Shown: one piece after another, positions 54,090 through 62,196 of the stretch
How positions within the stretch are numbered: the stretch's first letter is position 1
Layout: each line of letters begins with the position of its first letter
Assembly: GCF_021025955.1 (NCBI RefSeq)
Contig: NZ_JAJNCL010000013.1
Span: 62,001-126,000 of the forward strand
From: Rhodococcus qingshengii
GTDB taxonomy: Bacteria > Actinomycetota > Actinomycetes > Mycobacteriales > Mycobacteriaceae
Length of the DNA stretch: 64,000 nt
Reading direction: 5' to 3'
The notes under the pieces: model-generated
The model's database searches: none
The model's input: only the letters and a program-made list of their open reading frames with translations
What the model was told of the DNA's origin: nothing
Translations under genes and position numbers: made by a program

Positions 54090-55241
54090 CTACTCCGCGA
54101 TGACGGCGTGCGGGTAGTCCGCCGAGCGGTGCTGGAAACGTGTGATGGCGGGATTCACGATGACGCCGTCCCGGATTTCGATGGCCCGATCGACCGTCTC
54201 GTCTGCCTTCCAGGCCGTCTCTCCTGCCATCACAGTGGGCAGGTAGGGAAGAAGTGATTCGCTGATCTCCCACGACGCGGAGTTCCACAGGTACGACGGG
54301 CTGTGATCGACGCCGTAGTAAGTGATGTTGTCGCCGACGATGAAGGTCGGATCCGCGAACGAGGTGGGACGAGCCCAGCTGAACCCCATGCCTTCGTCGC
54401 ACGAGACGTCGACGATGAGGCTTCCCGGTTGGAAGTCCATGAGATCTTCCTCGGTCAGGAACGTCAGTGGGGCGTCCGTGTTCTGCAGTACGCAGTTGAC
54501 GACGATGTCGTGCTCGGCCAAGAAACCGGGCACCGGCACGCTGTGGTTGTCGAGCATGACGTGGCTGCCACGGACGTCACCGTTGTTGTTGTCGAACGAG
54601 ACCATGCGCGCCGAGTGGATGGGGGAGCTGACGGCGGTGACTCCACGCTGGGTGAGGACGTCCACTTCATGGATACCGTGAGCCTTGAGTGCTGTGACAG
54701 CACCGCGTGCAGTGGCACCGAAACCGATCACGGCAGCAGTGAGACGGCGGCCGTAGTCTCCGGTGGAACCGATCAACTGCAGGGCGTGCAGTACCGAGCA
54801 ATAGCCGGCCAACTCGTTGTTCTTGTGGAACACATGCAGATTGAACGATCCGTCGCTGTGCCAGAAGTTCATGGCTTCGAAGGCGATGAGGGTCAGTTTC
54901 TTGTCGATCGCGATCTGTGTCAGCTCGGTGTCCTGGACACAGTGCGGCCAGCCCCAGAGAACTTGACCTGATCGGAGTTCGGCGAGGTCACGCACCAACG
55001 GCTTCGGTAGCAGAACCACATCGGTTTCCGCCAAAATTTGCTTGCGCGTGCGGATTCCGGCCACCAGGCGCGAGAGGTAGTCGTCGGAGTAACCGAAGGG
55101 GTGGCCGTAGCCTTCTTCGAGGTAGATCCGAGAACGTAGTTCGGCATCGATGCGATCGAAATGCGCAGGATGGATCGGCAACCGGCGTTCTGCCGGTTTG
55201 CTCGACTGTCCGATGACTCCAAGGGTGCGTGCGTTGTTCAA
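54090..55241 (-). CDS. N5-(carboxyethyl)ornithine synthase-like protein
   Basis: A 383-residue member of the alanine dehydrogenase/PNT family, most like N5-(carboxyethyl)ornithine synthase of lactococci, which condenses ornithine and pyruvate with NADPH. The N terminus has GVIGQSSKPAERRLPIHPAHF and YLEEGYGHPFG; the Rossmann part is AAVIGFGATARGAVTALKAHG (near residues 169-189); the end of the fold has VDVSCDEGMGFSWA. The start is TTG at 55241 after GAGAG. It converges with the epoxide-hydrolase-like gene with 9 bases between them. The 233 bases upstream hold no gene that I can support. Confidence 0.82.
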   Translation of the reverse strand: MNNARTLGVIGQSSKPAERRLPIHPAHFDRIDAELRSRIYLEEGYGHPFGYSDDYLSRLVAGIRTRKQILAETDVVLLPKPLVRDLAELRSGQVLWGWPHCVQDTELTQIAIDKKLTLIAFEAMNFWHSDGSFNLHVFHKNNELAGYCSVLHALQLIGSTGDYGRRLTAAVIGFGATARGAVTALKAHGIHEVDVLTQRGVTAVSSPIHSARMVSFDNNNGDVRGSHVMLDNHSVPVPGFLAEHDIVVNCVLQNTDAPLTFLTEEDLMDFQPGSLIVDVSCDEGMGFSWARPTSFADPTFIVGDNITYYGVDHSPSYLWNSASWEISESLLPYLPTVMAGETAWKADETVDRAIEIRDGVIVNPAITRFQHRSADYPHAVIAE

Positions 55242-55474
55242 TTGTGTATCTCTCGATAGGAGCAGGTAGAGATGTCAGGCAGGCGCCTGAGGGACTAGCA
55301 GAAGCCGCAGAAACGCTGGCAGATTGCCTCGGCCAGGATCGCGTGAAAGCGTGCCGGCTGCGCTGCTGTCGATCGCCGACGGCAACAGAAAGGCGCGTCG
55401 GTATGTGCTCAGTCTAGTCCGGAACGGTCCGTGCCCGGTGGCCGGGCGCGGTGCGGTGCTCCTCCGCCGTACGG

Positions 55475-55852
55475 CTATTGCTCGCGCAGGCGTGAATCCA
55501 GTACGGCCAGTTGGATTTTGCTGGCGTCCGCGTGTACCTGACGTCCTTTGTCGGTGACGTCGACGAACACCCCGCGCCGGTCGGCTTCGCACAGTGCTCG
55601 CTGAACCAGTCCGGCCTTCTCGAGACGGGCCACGCTACGGGAGAGCGCGCTGGGACTCAGGTACATCTCCGAGGCAAGCTCCTGCATGCGTGGACGTTCG
55701 CACGAGGCGTCCATGAGCCGGTCGAGAGCCTCGAAGTCGCTCATGCTCAGCCCATGCGCCGACTGCATCTGGCGATCGAGTTCGCACGCTATGTCGTTGT
55801 AGCTGGTCGACAGCGAGCGCCAGGTGTTGCGCAATTCGGATTCCGACGTCAC
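55475..55852 (-). CDS. MarR family transcriptional regulator
   Basis: A 125-residue MarR protein (LSMSDFEALDRLMDASCERPRMQELASEM, recognition helix SPSALSRSVARLEKAG, wing EADRRGVFVDVTDKG). It starts with GTG at 55852 and diverges from the MFS exporter gene over 85 bases that hold several overlapping TGCA-type palindromes. It most likely represses that exporter and responds to its substrate. Confidence 0.88.
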   Translation of the reverse strand: MTSESELRNTWRSLSTSYNDIACELDRQMQSAHGLSMSDFEALDRLMDASCERPRMQELASEMYLSPSALSRSVARLEKAGLVQRALCEADRRGVFVDVTDKGRQVHADASKIQLAVLDSRLREQ

Positions 55853-55882
55853 GACCGCATTCTAGTTGAAGACTCGATTACG

Positions 55883-55930
55883 TGCAATTGCATTAAATGC
55901 TTGTGCATTATGTGCATGTGCATCTATTCT
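55883..55930 (+). promoter_or_regulatory. Promoter of the MFS exporter with MarR-type palindromes
   Basis: TTGTGC (55901-55906) and TATTCT (55925-55930) are spaced by 18 bases; the GTG start at 55938 is 8 bases on, so the mRNA would be leaderless. TGCAATTGCA (55883-55892) and GCATTAAATGC (55890-55900) are overlapping palindromes directly upstream, and TGCAT repeats continue through the spacer. Confidence 0.6.
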
Positions 55931-55937
55931 CGCTGAC

Positions 55938-57467
55938 GTGACTTGCACAGACTCGACACTCAAACCATTCGATTCGCCGGAAACCCCGGGTTCTACGGAA
56001 TCCACGGACCCGGCCACAGGGGAGGGCTGGTCCCTCAAGCTGTGGGGCATCCTCGCGGTGCTCTGCCTCGTGTTGTTCCTCGACGGTCTCGATGTGTCGA
56101 TGGTGGGCGTCGCTCTACCGTCCATCGGCAATGAACTGGGCCTGTCCACTACTTCGCTGCAGTGGATCATCAACGGCTACGTCCTCGGATTCGGCGGCCT
56201 GTTGCTACTCGGTGGACGTACCGCCGACCTTCTCGGGCGCAGGAAGGTCTTCCTGATCGCGCTGACCGTGTTCGCAATCGCCTCGCTGGTCGGTGGACTT
56301 GTCGACAACGGAACACTGCTGATCGCATCACGATTCGTCAAGGGGCTCGCTGCGGCCTTCACTGCGCCGACCGCAATGTCCATCCTCACCACGACTTTCA
56401 AGGAGGGGCCGGCCCGTAACCGTGCGCTGTCGGTGTTCTCGGTGTTCGGCGCTAGCGGCTACTCGTCCGGCTTGATCCTCGGCGGGCTGTTGACCAGTGC
56501 CGGTTGGCGATTCACGTTCCTGATGCCGGTTCCGTTTGCCGTCATCGCACTGATCGGTGGGTACTTCCTCATTCCGCGGGACCGTCCCGCGGACGCCGGT
56601 GGGCACGACCTCGTCGGGGCCGTCACCCTGGTGACGGGAATGCTGCTCACGGTTTACACGATGGTCTCGGCTCCGACCCGAGGGTGGGCGCACCCGATGA
56701 CGTTGGGATCGTTCGCCGTGGCCGCCGTGCTGCTCGCGACGTTCTTCTTCGTGGAGAAGAAGGTGGCGCATCCGCTTGTGCGACTTGGGCTTCTGCGCGT
56801 CGGCACCATCGTTCGTGCGAATCTGGCCATCATCGCGCTCTTCGGTTCCTACCTGAGCTTCCAGTTCATGATGACGATCTTCCTGCAGTCGGCCCTTGGT
56901 TGGTCGCCCCTGAAGATGGCGATGGCACTGCTCCCCGCGGGCATCATCGTCGCCTTCGGATCCCCGTTCGTCGGACGGCTGGTCGACCTGTACGGCAGTG
57001 CCAAGCTCATCATCGCGGCACTGACGTCGCTCAGCGTCGGGTACCTCTGGTTCCTCTTCTCGGGCAGCGATTCACCGTCGTACGTCGTGGCGATTCTGCC
57101 GAGCGTCATCCTGCTCGGACTCGGATTCGCGCTGGGGTACACCTCGATCATGGCCCAAGCCACCTCGGGTGTCGACGACTCGGAGCAGGGTTTGGCGTCC
57201 GGGCTGGTGAACACCTCCGCTCAGGTCGGTGCGGCGCTCGTGCTCGCTCTGACCACTGCCCTCGTAACCGCTGGATCGCACACCGCGTCCGGCGCCGGTA
57301 CCACCGGGTTCGAGCAGTTCCATCCCGGACTGATCCTGGTCACCGGGGTCGCGTTGGTGGGCTTGGCGATCACCGTCTCGCCGCTGGTACGTGGAAGGTC
57401 GCTGCGGGGAAACTCGGCGAGTGACAGGCGCGCTGAGGAAGAAAAGGAACTGGCCGAGGTCAACTGA
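55938..57467 (+). CDS. MFS exporter, DHA2 (14-helix) type
   Basis: A 509-residue drug:H+ antiporter-2-type protein with 14 predicted helices. Motif A appears as GGRTADLLGRRKVFLIA, and the first helix region is LFLDGLDVSMVGVALPSIGNEL, typical of EmrB/QacA-like exporters. I chose GTG 55938 because it follows a -10 box by 8 bases; an ATG 72 bases upstream would lie inside the operator. Probably regulated by the divergent MarR protein. Confidence 0.88.
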   Translation: MTCTDSTLKPFDSPETPGSTESTDPATGEGWSLKLWGILAVLCLVLFLDGLDVSMVGVALPSIGNELGLSTTSLQWIINGYVLGFGGLLLLGGRTADLLGRRKVFLIALTVFAIASLVGGLVDNGTLLIASRFVKGLAAAFTAPTAMSILTTTFKEGPARNRALSVFSVFGASGYSSGLILGGLLTSAGWRFTFLMPVPFAVIALIGGYFLIPRDRPADAGGHDLVGAVTLVTGMLLTVYTMVSAPTRGWAHPMTLGSFAVAAVLLATFFFVEKKVAHPLVRLGLLRVGTIVRANLAIIALFGSYLSFQFMMTIFLQSALGWSPLKMAMALLPAGIIVAFGSPFVGRLVDLYGSAKLIIAALTSLSVGYLWFLFSGSDSPSYVVAILPSVILLGLGFALGYTSIMAQATSGVDDSEQGLASGLVNTSAQVGAALVLALTTALVTAGSHTASGAGTTGFEQFHPGLILVTGVALVGLAITVSPLVRGRSLRGNSASDRRAEEEKELAEVN

Positions 57468-57491
57468 ATACTCGCTTCATCCGCGAATGCG

Positions 57492-57526
57492 CTCGGCCGC
57501 GTAGGAGACAATCCTGCGCGGCCGAG
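57492..57526. terminator. Hairpin between convergent MFS and monooxygenase genes
   Basis: A 10-bp perfect stem (57492-57501 with 57517-57526) with a 15-base loop that can add a four-pair inner stem (AGGA/TCCT). It lies between the two stop codons and may terminate both. No T run. Confidence 0.55.
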
Positions 57527-57540
57527 TTGCTGTGTCTGAA

Positions 57541-59409
57541 CTAACGAGCAGCAGAATCCAGGGCTGCGTCGAAGCTTGTCGACGTAGCTTGCGAACCGAG
57601 AATCAGCGCCAGCCGCACCAACATGGCTTCGCGGTCGGACGGATCAGCCTGATCGAGTGCGTTCGACAGTGTCAGCCAGACGTGTTCGCGGCGGCCCTCG
57701 TCGTCGATCACCGCAGTAGTCGCCGACGGTGCCGCATCGAAGCGCGTCGGCGCAGTACCGGCCGTCAGGTGCTTGGCCACGTCGTTCAATTGCGTGGGAT
57801 CGCTGATGCGGCAGAGCACCAATCCGTCGGGCCGAATCACGAAGATCTCGCCGACACGAGCACCGAGGGTAGATGCGAGATTGCCTTCGGCATCGGGAAT
57901 CGTGGAGTCGGTAGTTCCCGTGGTGATCACCCGCATGGTTTCCGGAGCAATCGCCTGAGCAAGAATCTCGGCCTGTGCGGCGAGTTCGGTAACCGACTCA
58001 GCCGGCAGTCCGAAAGTCAGTAGGCCGAATCCGGCGCCGCGCAGACTGTTCAACGAGGTTGCCGAACCGTCCGCCGAGACCTGGACGACTCTGTCTTCCA
58101 ACGGATCCCCGGGTAGTACGCCCTCGGTGCCCGCAGGTGTGGGCCACGTCAGTGGTGAGAGGCGGGCGTGTGTGGCACTCGACTGCCGAGGATTGATCAG
58201 GTGTGCGAATTCGCCTCGAGTGGTGGCGAGTTCGAGTACGGCGTCGCGGGTGGTTCGGTAGCCGTGACTGCCTGGCGACATGATGAGCGTCGACTTGCCT
58301 GCGTTGTCGACGTTCTGCTGCCACGCGCTGCGACGTTCCTTCGAATACGCGTCGAGGATGGCGGTATCGGCAACTCCGTTGATGACGGCGGCCAGTTGCC
58401 ACACCAAGGTCTCGGCGTCTTCCATGCCCGAGTTGAGGCCGCGAACACCGAAGATCGGAACGAGATGCGCGGCGTCGCCGGCAAAGAGCACACGGCCGTG
58501 AGTGAAATCTTCCAGGGCGAGTGCATGGGCGCGGTAGAAGCCGAACCATTCCAGGGTCCAGGGGATGTCACTCTGGAGCCATTCGAGGTGACGCGTGATG
58601 CGGTCACGGATGCGATCTTCTTGCGTCTCCGCTTCCGGATCGTCGGACGCATCGAGTTGGTAGTCGATGCGCCAGACGTCCCGTGGTTGGCGGTGCATGA
58701 TGATCGTGGACCCCGGGTTGCTGGGTGCGTCGAACCACACCAGACGCTCGGCCGGAAGTTCCGATTCCCAATGAATGTCGGCAATGACATAGTTGCCTTC
58801 GTAGCTGTTGCCCTGCAAGCGGATTCCGCTGAGTTCGCGCATCTTGCTTCGTCCACCGTCGGCAGCCACTACCCACGCCGCGCGCAGTTCGCGGGTTCCG
58901 AACGCGGTATCGACGGTCAGCGTCACCTCGTCGTCATTGCGGGAGATGCCGGCGATCGACGACGACCAGTGGAAGTTCACCAGTGGGTGAGCGAGCAGCT
59001 TCTCGGTCATGATCTGCTCGAACTCGGATTGCGAGACGTTCACCATGGGTCCACGCGCATCGTGTTCGGCGGATGCCATGCGGAACTGCAGTACTTCCTG
59101 ATCGCGGTAGTAACTCCGACCACCCACCCACGGCAGAACGATGTCTTCGAGCTCGGCACCGAAACCCAGGCGTTCGGCAACTTCGAGGCTGTGCCGTGAC
59201 ACGCAGATCGCGCGACTGCCGAAGGAGACCTGATCGGCCGCTTCGAGAATCGTGACGGCAATGCCGCGCTGCGCCAAGCCCATGGCTACGCCCATGCCGA
59301 CTGGGCCGGCTCCGACGATCACGACGGGAAGTGCGTCGGCCGAAGGCGCCAGGGAAGCGAAGTCCTCGGGTGCGTGCTTCTTCGGATGAAAATAGGTCGA
59401 CATGGTCAC
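57541..59409 (-). CDS. FAD-dependent aromatic-ring monooxygenase
   Basis: A 622-residue class A flavoprotein monooxygenase, in size and motifs like 3-(3-hydroxyphenyl)propionate hydroxylase (MhpA). Motifs: VVIVGAGPVGMGVAMGLA (FAD, residues 29-46), AADGGRSKMRE (DG motif), and VLFAGDAAHLVPIFGVRGLNSGMEDA (GD motif, near 300). The C-terminal 170 residues form a thioredoxin-like domain usual in this group. It likely hydroxylates a phenolic acid. Its start overlaps the end of the MHS transporter gene (GTGA); an ATG at 59403 is an equally possible start. Confidence 0.9.
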   Translation of the reverse strand: MTMSTYFHPKKHAPEDFASLAPSADALPVVIVGAGPVGMGVAMGLAQRGIAVTILEAADQVSFGSRAICVSRHSLEVAERLGFGAELEDIVLPWVGGRSYYRDQEVLQFRMASAEHDARGPMVNVSQSEFEQIMTEKLLAHPLVNFHWSSSIAGISRNDDEVTLTVDTAFGTRELRAAWVVAADGGRSKMRELSGIRLQGNSYEGNYVIADIHWESELPAERLVWFDAPSNPGSTIIMHRQPRDVWRIDYQLDASDDPEAETQEDRIRDRITRHLEWLQSDIPWTLEWFGFYRAHALALEDFTHGRVLFAGDAAHLVPIFGVRGLNSGMEDAETLVWQLAAVINGVADTAILDAYSKERRSAWQQNVDNAGKSTLIMSPGSHGYRTTRDAVLELATTRGEFAHLINPRQSSATHARLSPLTWPTPAGTEGVLPGDPLEDRVVQVSADGSATSLNSLRGAGFGLLTFGLPAESVTELAAQAEILAQAIAPETMRVITTGTTDSTIPDAEGNLASTLGARVGEIFVIRPDGLVLCRISDPTQLNDVAKHLTAGTAPTRFDAAPSATTAVIDDEGRREHVWLTLSNALDQADPSDREAMLVRLALILGSQATSTSFDAALDSAAR

Positions 59410-60734
59410 GAGGCTTTCTGTGCGGCAGTGTTTTTCGGGATCAGGTGAGGTTCCGGGAGTAGCAGGATGGAAACCAAGCTGATCACGGCAATGATCACGA
59501 AGTAGACGGTGATGGCGAACGAGGTGTCGAAGGCGGCGTAGAGCGCGGTGGCGATCATCGGGGCCAGACCGCCGCCGAGGATTGCGCCGATCTGGTATCC
59601 GAGCGACGCTCCGCTGTAGCGGATGTGTGCGGGGAACAATTCGGCGAACAGTGCCGCTTGTGGGCCGGCGCAGCAGCCGAGCGTGAAGCCGAGGGCGATC
59701 ATCGATGCGAGCATCACCGGGACGATCGCTGTGTCGATCAGCGGAAAGAACACCGCTGCCGCCACTACCAGGGTGATCGAACTGCGGATGTAGACGGTCC
59801 GGCGTCCGAGAGTGTCCGACTTGTGAGCGCTGAAAGCCATTCCCGCCATCCAGAACGGGCAGGATGCGATGAGGAGGAAGAGCATCGTGGTTTTGCTGAA
59901 GCCGAGTTCGGTCTCGCCGTATTTGAGGACGTAGACCATGTACGCGTACGCAATTCCGTTGGTGGCGATGAAGGTTCCACCGGCGAGGAGCACAGTCTTC
60001 CAGTGTCTGGTGAGAACCTCGAGAATCGGCATGGACTCCGCCGGTGCTTCGGACTTCGAAGCGGTGAACTCGTCACTTTCCTCGAGGCCGAGACGGATCC
60101 ACATCGCGACGCCCACAAGAACTGCGCTGAGCAGGAACGGGATTCGCCATCCCCAGGAGTTGAATGCATCGTCGTCCATGAAGGCGGCGAGGGGGAGATA
60201 GACGAGATTGGCCACCAGTACGCCTGCGGGAACACCGATTTGTGGTGCGCTGCCGTACAGCCCCTTCTTGCCCTCCGGTGCGTTTTCGGTTGCGACCAGA
60301 ACTGCGCCGCCCCACTCGCCGCCGACACCGAGTCCCTGAACGAATCGCAAGGTCACCAGGAGTATGGGGGCAAAGACGCCGATGGCGGCGTAGTTGGGTA
60401 GCAGGCCGATGGCAACGGTGGCGCAGCCCATCAGCATCAACGAGGTGACCAACATGGATTTGCGTCCGATGCGGTCGCCGAAGTGGCCCATCACGATTCC
60501 GCCGATGGGTCGCGCGACGAATCCGACGGCGAGGGTGGCGAAGGCGGCCAGGGTGCCGGCCAGATCGGACGTGCCGGGGAAGAACTGCTTGCCGAGCACG
60601 AGCGCGGCGGCGGTGCCGTAGATGAAGAAGTCGTACCACTCGATGGCGGTGCCGACAAAGCTGCCGAGGGCGGCCTTGCGCGCCTTGACCGTCGCGGCGG
60701 TGCGCGTAGCGGTCGGTGAGGCGATGGAGGTCAT
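59406..60734 (-). CDS. MHS family MFS transporter (aromatic/organic acid uptake)
   Basis: A 442-residue metabolite:H+ symporter with the signature GSFVGTAIEWYDFFIYGTAAALV at helix 1, the loop GHFGDRIGRKSMLV and GLGVGGEWGGAVLV at helix 4-5. It is upstream of the monooxygenase gene in the same operon, so it probably imports the aromatic acid that the enzyme hydroxylates. Start at ATG 60734 with AAAGG 7 bases upstream. Confidence 0.9.
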   Translation of the reverse strand: MTSIASPTATRTAATVKARKAALGSFVGTAIEWYDFFIYGTAAALVLGKQFFPGTSDLAGTLAAFATLAVGFVARPIGGIVMGHFGDRIGRKSMLVTSLMLMGCATVAIGLLPNYAAIGVFAPILLVTLRFVQGLGVGGEWGGAVLVATENAPEGKKGLYGSAPQIGVPAGVLVANLVYLPLAAFMDDDAFNSWGWRIPFLLSAVLVGVAMWIRLGLEESDEFTASKSEAPAESMPILEVLTRHWKTVLLAGGTFIATNGIAYAYMVYVLKYGETELGFSKTTMLFLLIASCPFWMAGMAFSAHKSDTLGRRTVYIRSSITLVVAAAVFFPLIDTAIVPVMLASMIALGFTLGCCAGPQAALFAELFPAHIRYSGASLGYQIGAILGGGLAPMIATALYAAFDTSFAITVYFVIIAVISLVSILLLPEPHLIPKNTAAQKAS

Positions 60735-60815
60735 GAAGTGCCTTTCGAGATGAATGTGGCTTGAAGAAACAATGACGTGCGCCACAACAATTGAAAAGCG
60801 AAAGAATTGGAGGTT

Positions 60816-60837
60816 ATTGCACGGAAAATGCGTGGAA
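60816..60837. promoter_or_regulatory. Possible LysR-type site upstream of the transporter gene
   Basis: CACG-N7-CGTG (60820-60834) is an interrupted inverted repeat about 85 bases upstream of the transporter start and just downstream of lysR. It fits the T-N11-A style only loosely. Confidence 0.3.
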
Positions 60838-60862
60838 TTAGCTCCGCTGCCTGGTAGTGGGA

Positions 60863-61789
60863 CTATTGGGCAGGTTCCGAGGGTGAAACGAATTCTATGA
60901 AAGCGCGTGCGACGCGGCTGAGGCGAGTGTTCTGGTGCCACGCGAGAACTACGTGCACCGACGGCACGACAGGGGAAGCGATGGTCTTGACGACTACCTC
61001 GAGCCCCTCGTACGTGACGTCCATCTTGGGGCGCTGGAGTAACAGCGTCCAGCCGAGTCCGCGCCCGACAAATGCCCGCGCCGTCTCGAAGTTCGCGGTT
61101 CTGTATGCAACCTTCGGGATGAATCCGCCTGCGCGGCAGACGTCGAGCGCGTGTTTGGTGCTCGGCGGCGCGTCGAGGAGAACCATCGGGTGTTCCGCGA
61201 GGTCCGGAAGATGAATCGGTCGCTCGGACCGCGCGAGTGGGTGTTCGGCACCGAGGACGATCAAGGGTTCGCGGATGGCCAACGGAACTGTGCGCAATTG
61301 TGGCGAGAGATCCAGGTCGTACGCGATCGCGAGGTCCAACTCGCCGTTCTCGAGATGTGTCTGGAGTCGATTCTGAGTGTCCTCGCGGAACTCCACCTGC
61401 GCGTCAGGATTCTTACGGGTGAACCCGGCGATCATCGACGGCAATACCGTCGGCCCCAGCGCGGGATAACAACCGATCGCGATGGGCCCCGACACGCTTC
61501 CGCCGGTTCCGAGCGCATCGGATTCGAGCTCCCCGGCTTGCTGAAGTAGCGCCCGGGCGCGCACCAGAACGGATTCGCCGGTGCGGGTCAGTTGAATACC
61601 GAATGAGCGACGGCGAACGCACAGTTGAACTTTGAGCGCGCGTTCGAGTTCGGTGAGCGCCGCGGACAGGGCGGAAGGAGAGAGGTGCAGGCGCTCGGCC
61701 GCGGCGCTGATCGTTCCGGTCTCGGCTATCGCGACAAACGCAGCCAGCTGACGCATCGTGTACGTGGGAGCGGGATCGGCGCGAGGCAT
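60863..61789 (-). CDS. LysR family transcriptional regulator
   Basis: A 308-residue LysR protein with N-terminal HTH (MRQLAAFVAIAETGTISAAAERLHLSPSALSAALTELERAL, residues 12-52) and the LysR substrate-binding domain. It lies upstream of the transporter-monooxygenase genes on the same strand with a 128-base gap and likely activates them in response to the aromatic substrate. Confidence 0.9.
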   Translation of the reverse strand: MPRADPAPTYTMRQLAAFVAIAETGTISAAAERLHLSPSALSAALTELERALKVQLCVRRRSFGIQLTRTGESVLVRARALLQQAGELESDALGTGGSVSGPIAIGCYPALGPTVLPSMIAGFTRKNPDAQVEFREDTQNRLQTHLENGELDLAIAYDLDLSPQLRTVPLAIREPLIVLGAEHPLARSERPIHLPDLAEHPMVLLDAPPSTKHALDVCRAGGFIPKVAYRTANFETARAFVGRGLGWTLLLQRPKMDVTYEGLEVVVKTIASPVVPSVHVVLAWHQNTRLSRVARAFIEFVSPSEPAQ

Positions 61790-61878
61790 GAGATCGACAG
61801 TAGTCGGGGAGAAGACTCTGGATCTGTTGGTATGGCACCGTAACGAGGTCGAAAATCTGTCGCCGACCTGCGTTTTCG

Positions 61879-61954
61879 TGGTGCCCCCGGCAGGATTCGA
61901 ACCTGCGACCTTTCGCTCCGGAGGCGAACGCTCTATCCCCTGAGCTACGGGGGC
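61879..61954 (-). tRNA. tRNA-Arg (CCG)
   Basis: Read on the minus strand: acceptor GCCCCCG (61954-61948) with CGGGGGC, anticodon loop CTCCGGA with anticodon CCG, T arm with GTTCGAATCC, discriminator A and an encoded CCA end (61881-61879). A full 76-base cloverleaf. Confidence 0.95.
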
Positions 61955-62196
61955 GCACCGAATACTCGGTGTGCCGATTGGGCTGCGTTAGCGTAGCGCA
62001 TCACGGGGGGACAAGACCAAACCGGTCCCCGTCTCGGCATGGCGTCGTCGCGGGAGGCAGTCGAGGATCGACCGGGGACCATGGTCGTCGAATCATCTGT
62101 ACCGACTGACTCGGATGCTTTTTACGCCTAGGCTCGGCTCTGAGCACAGGCTCGGGCGGACTGCTCGGGCACCCTCGTGAGGTACGGGAGTCGTTG

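Noticed and set aside
55287-55390. Cysteine-rich reading on the minus strand ending in CQRFCGFC, upstream of the ornithine-synthase-like gene
   Set aside because: It looked like a cysteine-responsive leader peptide, but no ATG, GTG or TTG start is in frame after the preceding stop and the downstream gene has no evident link to cysteine.
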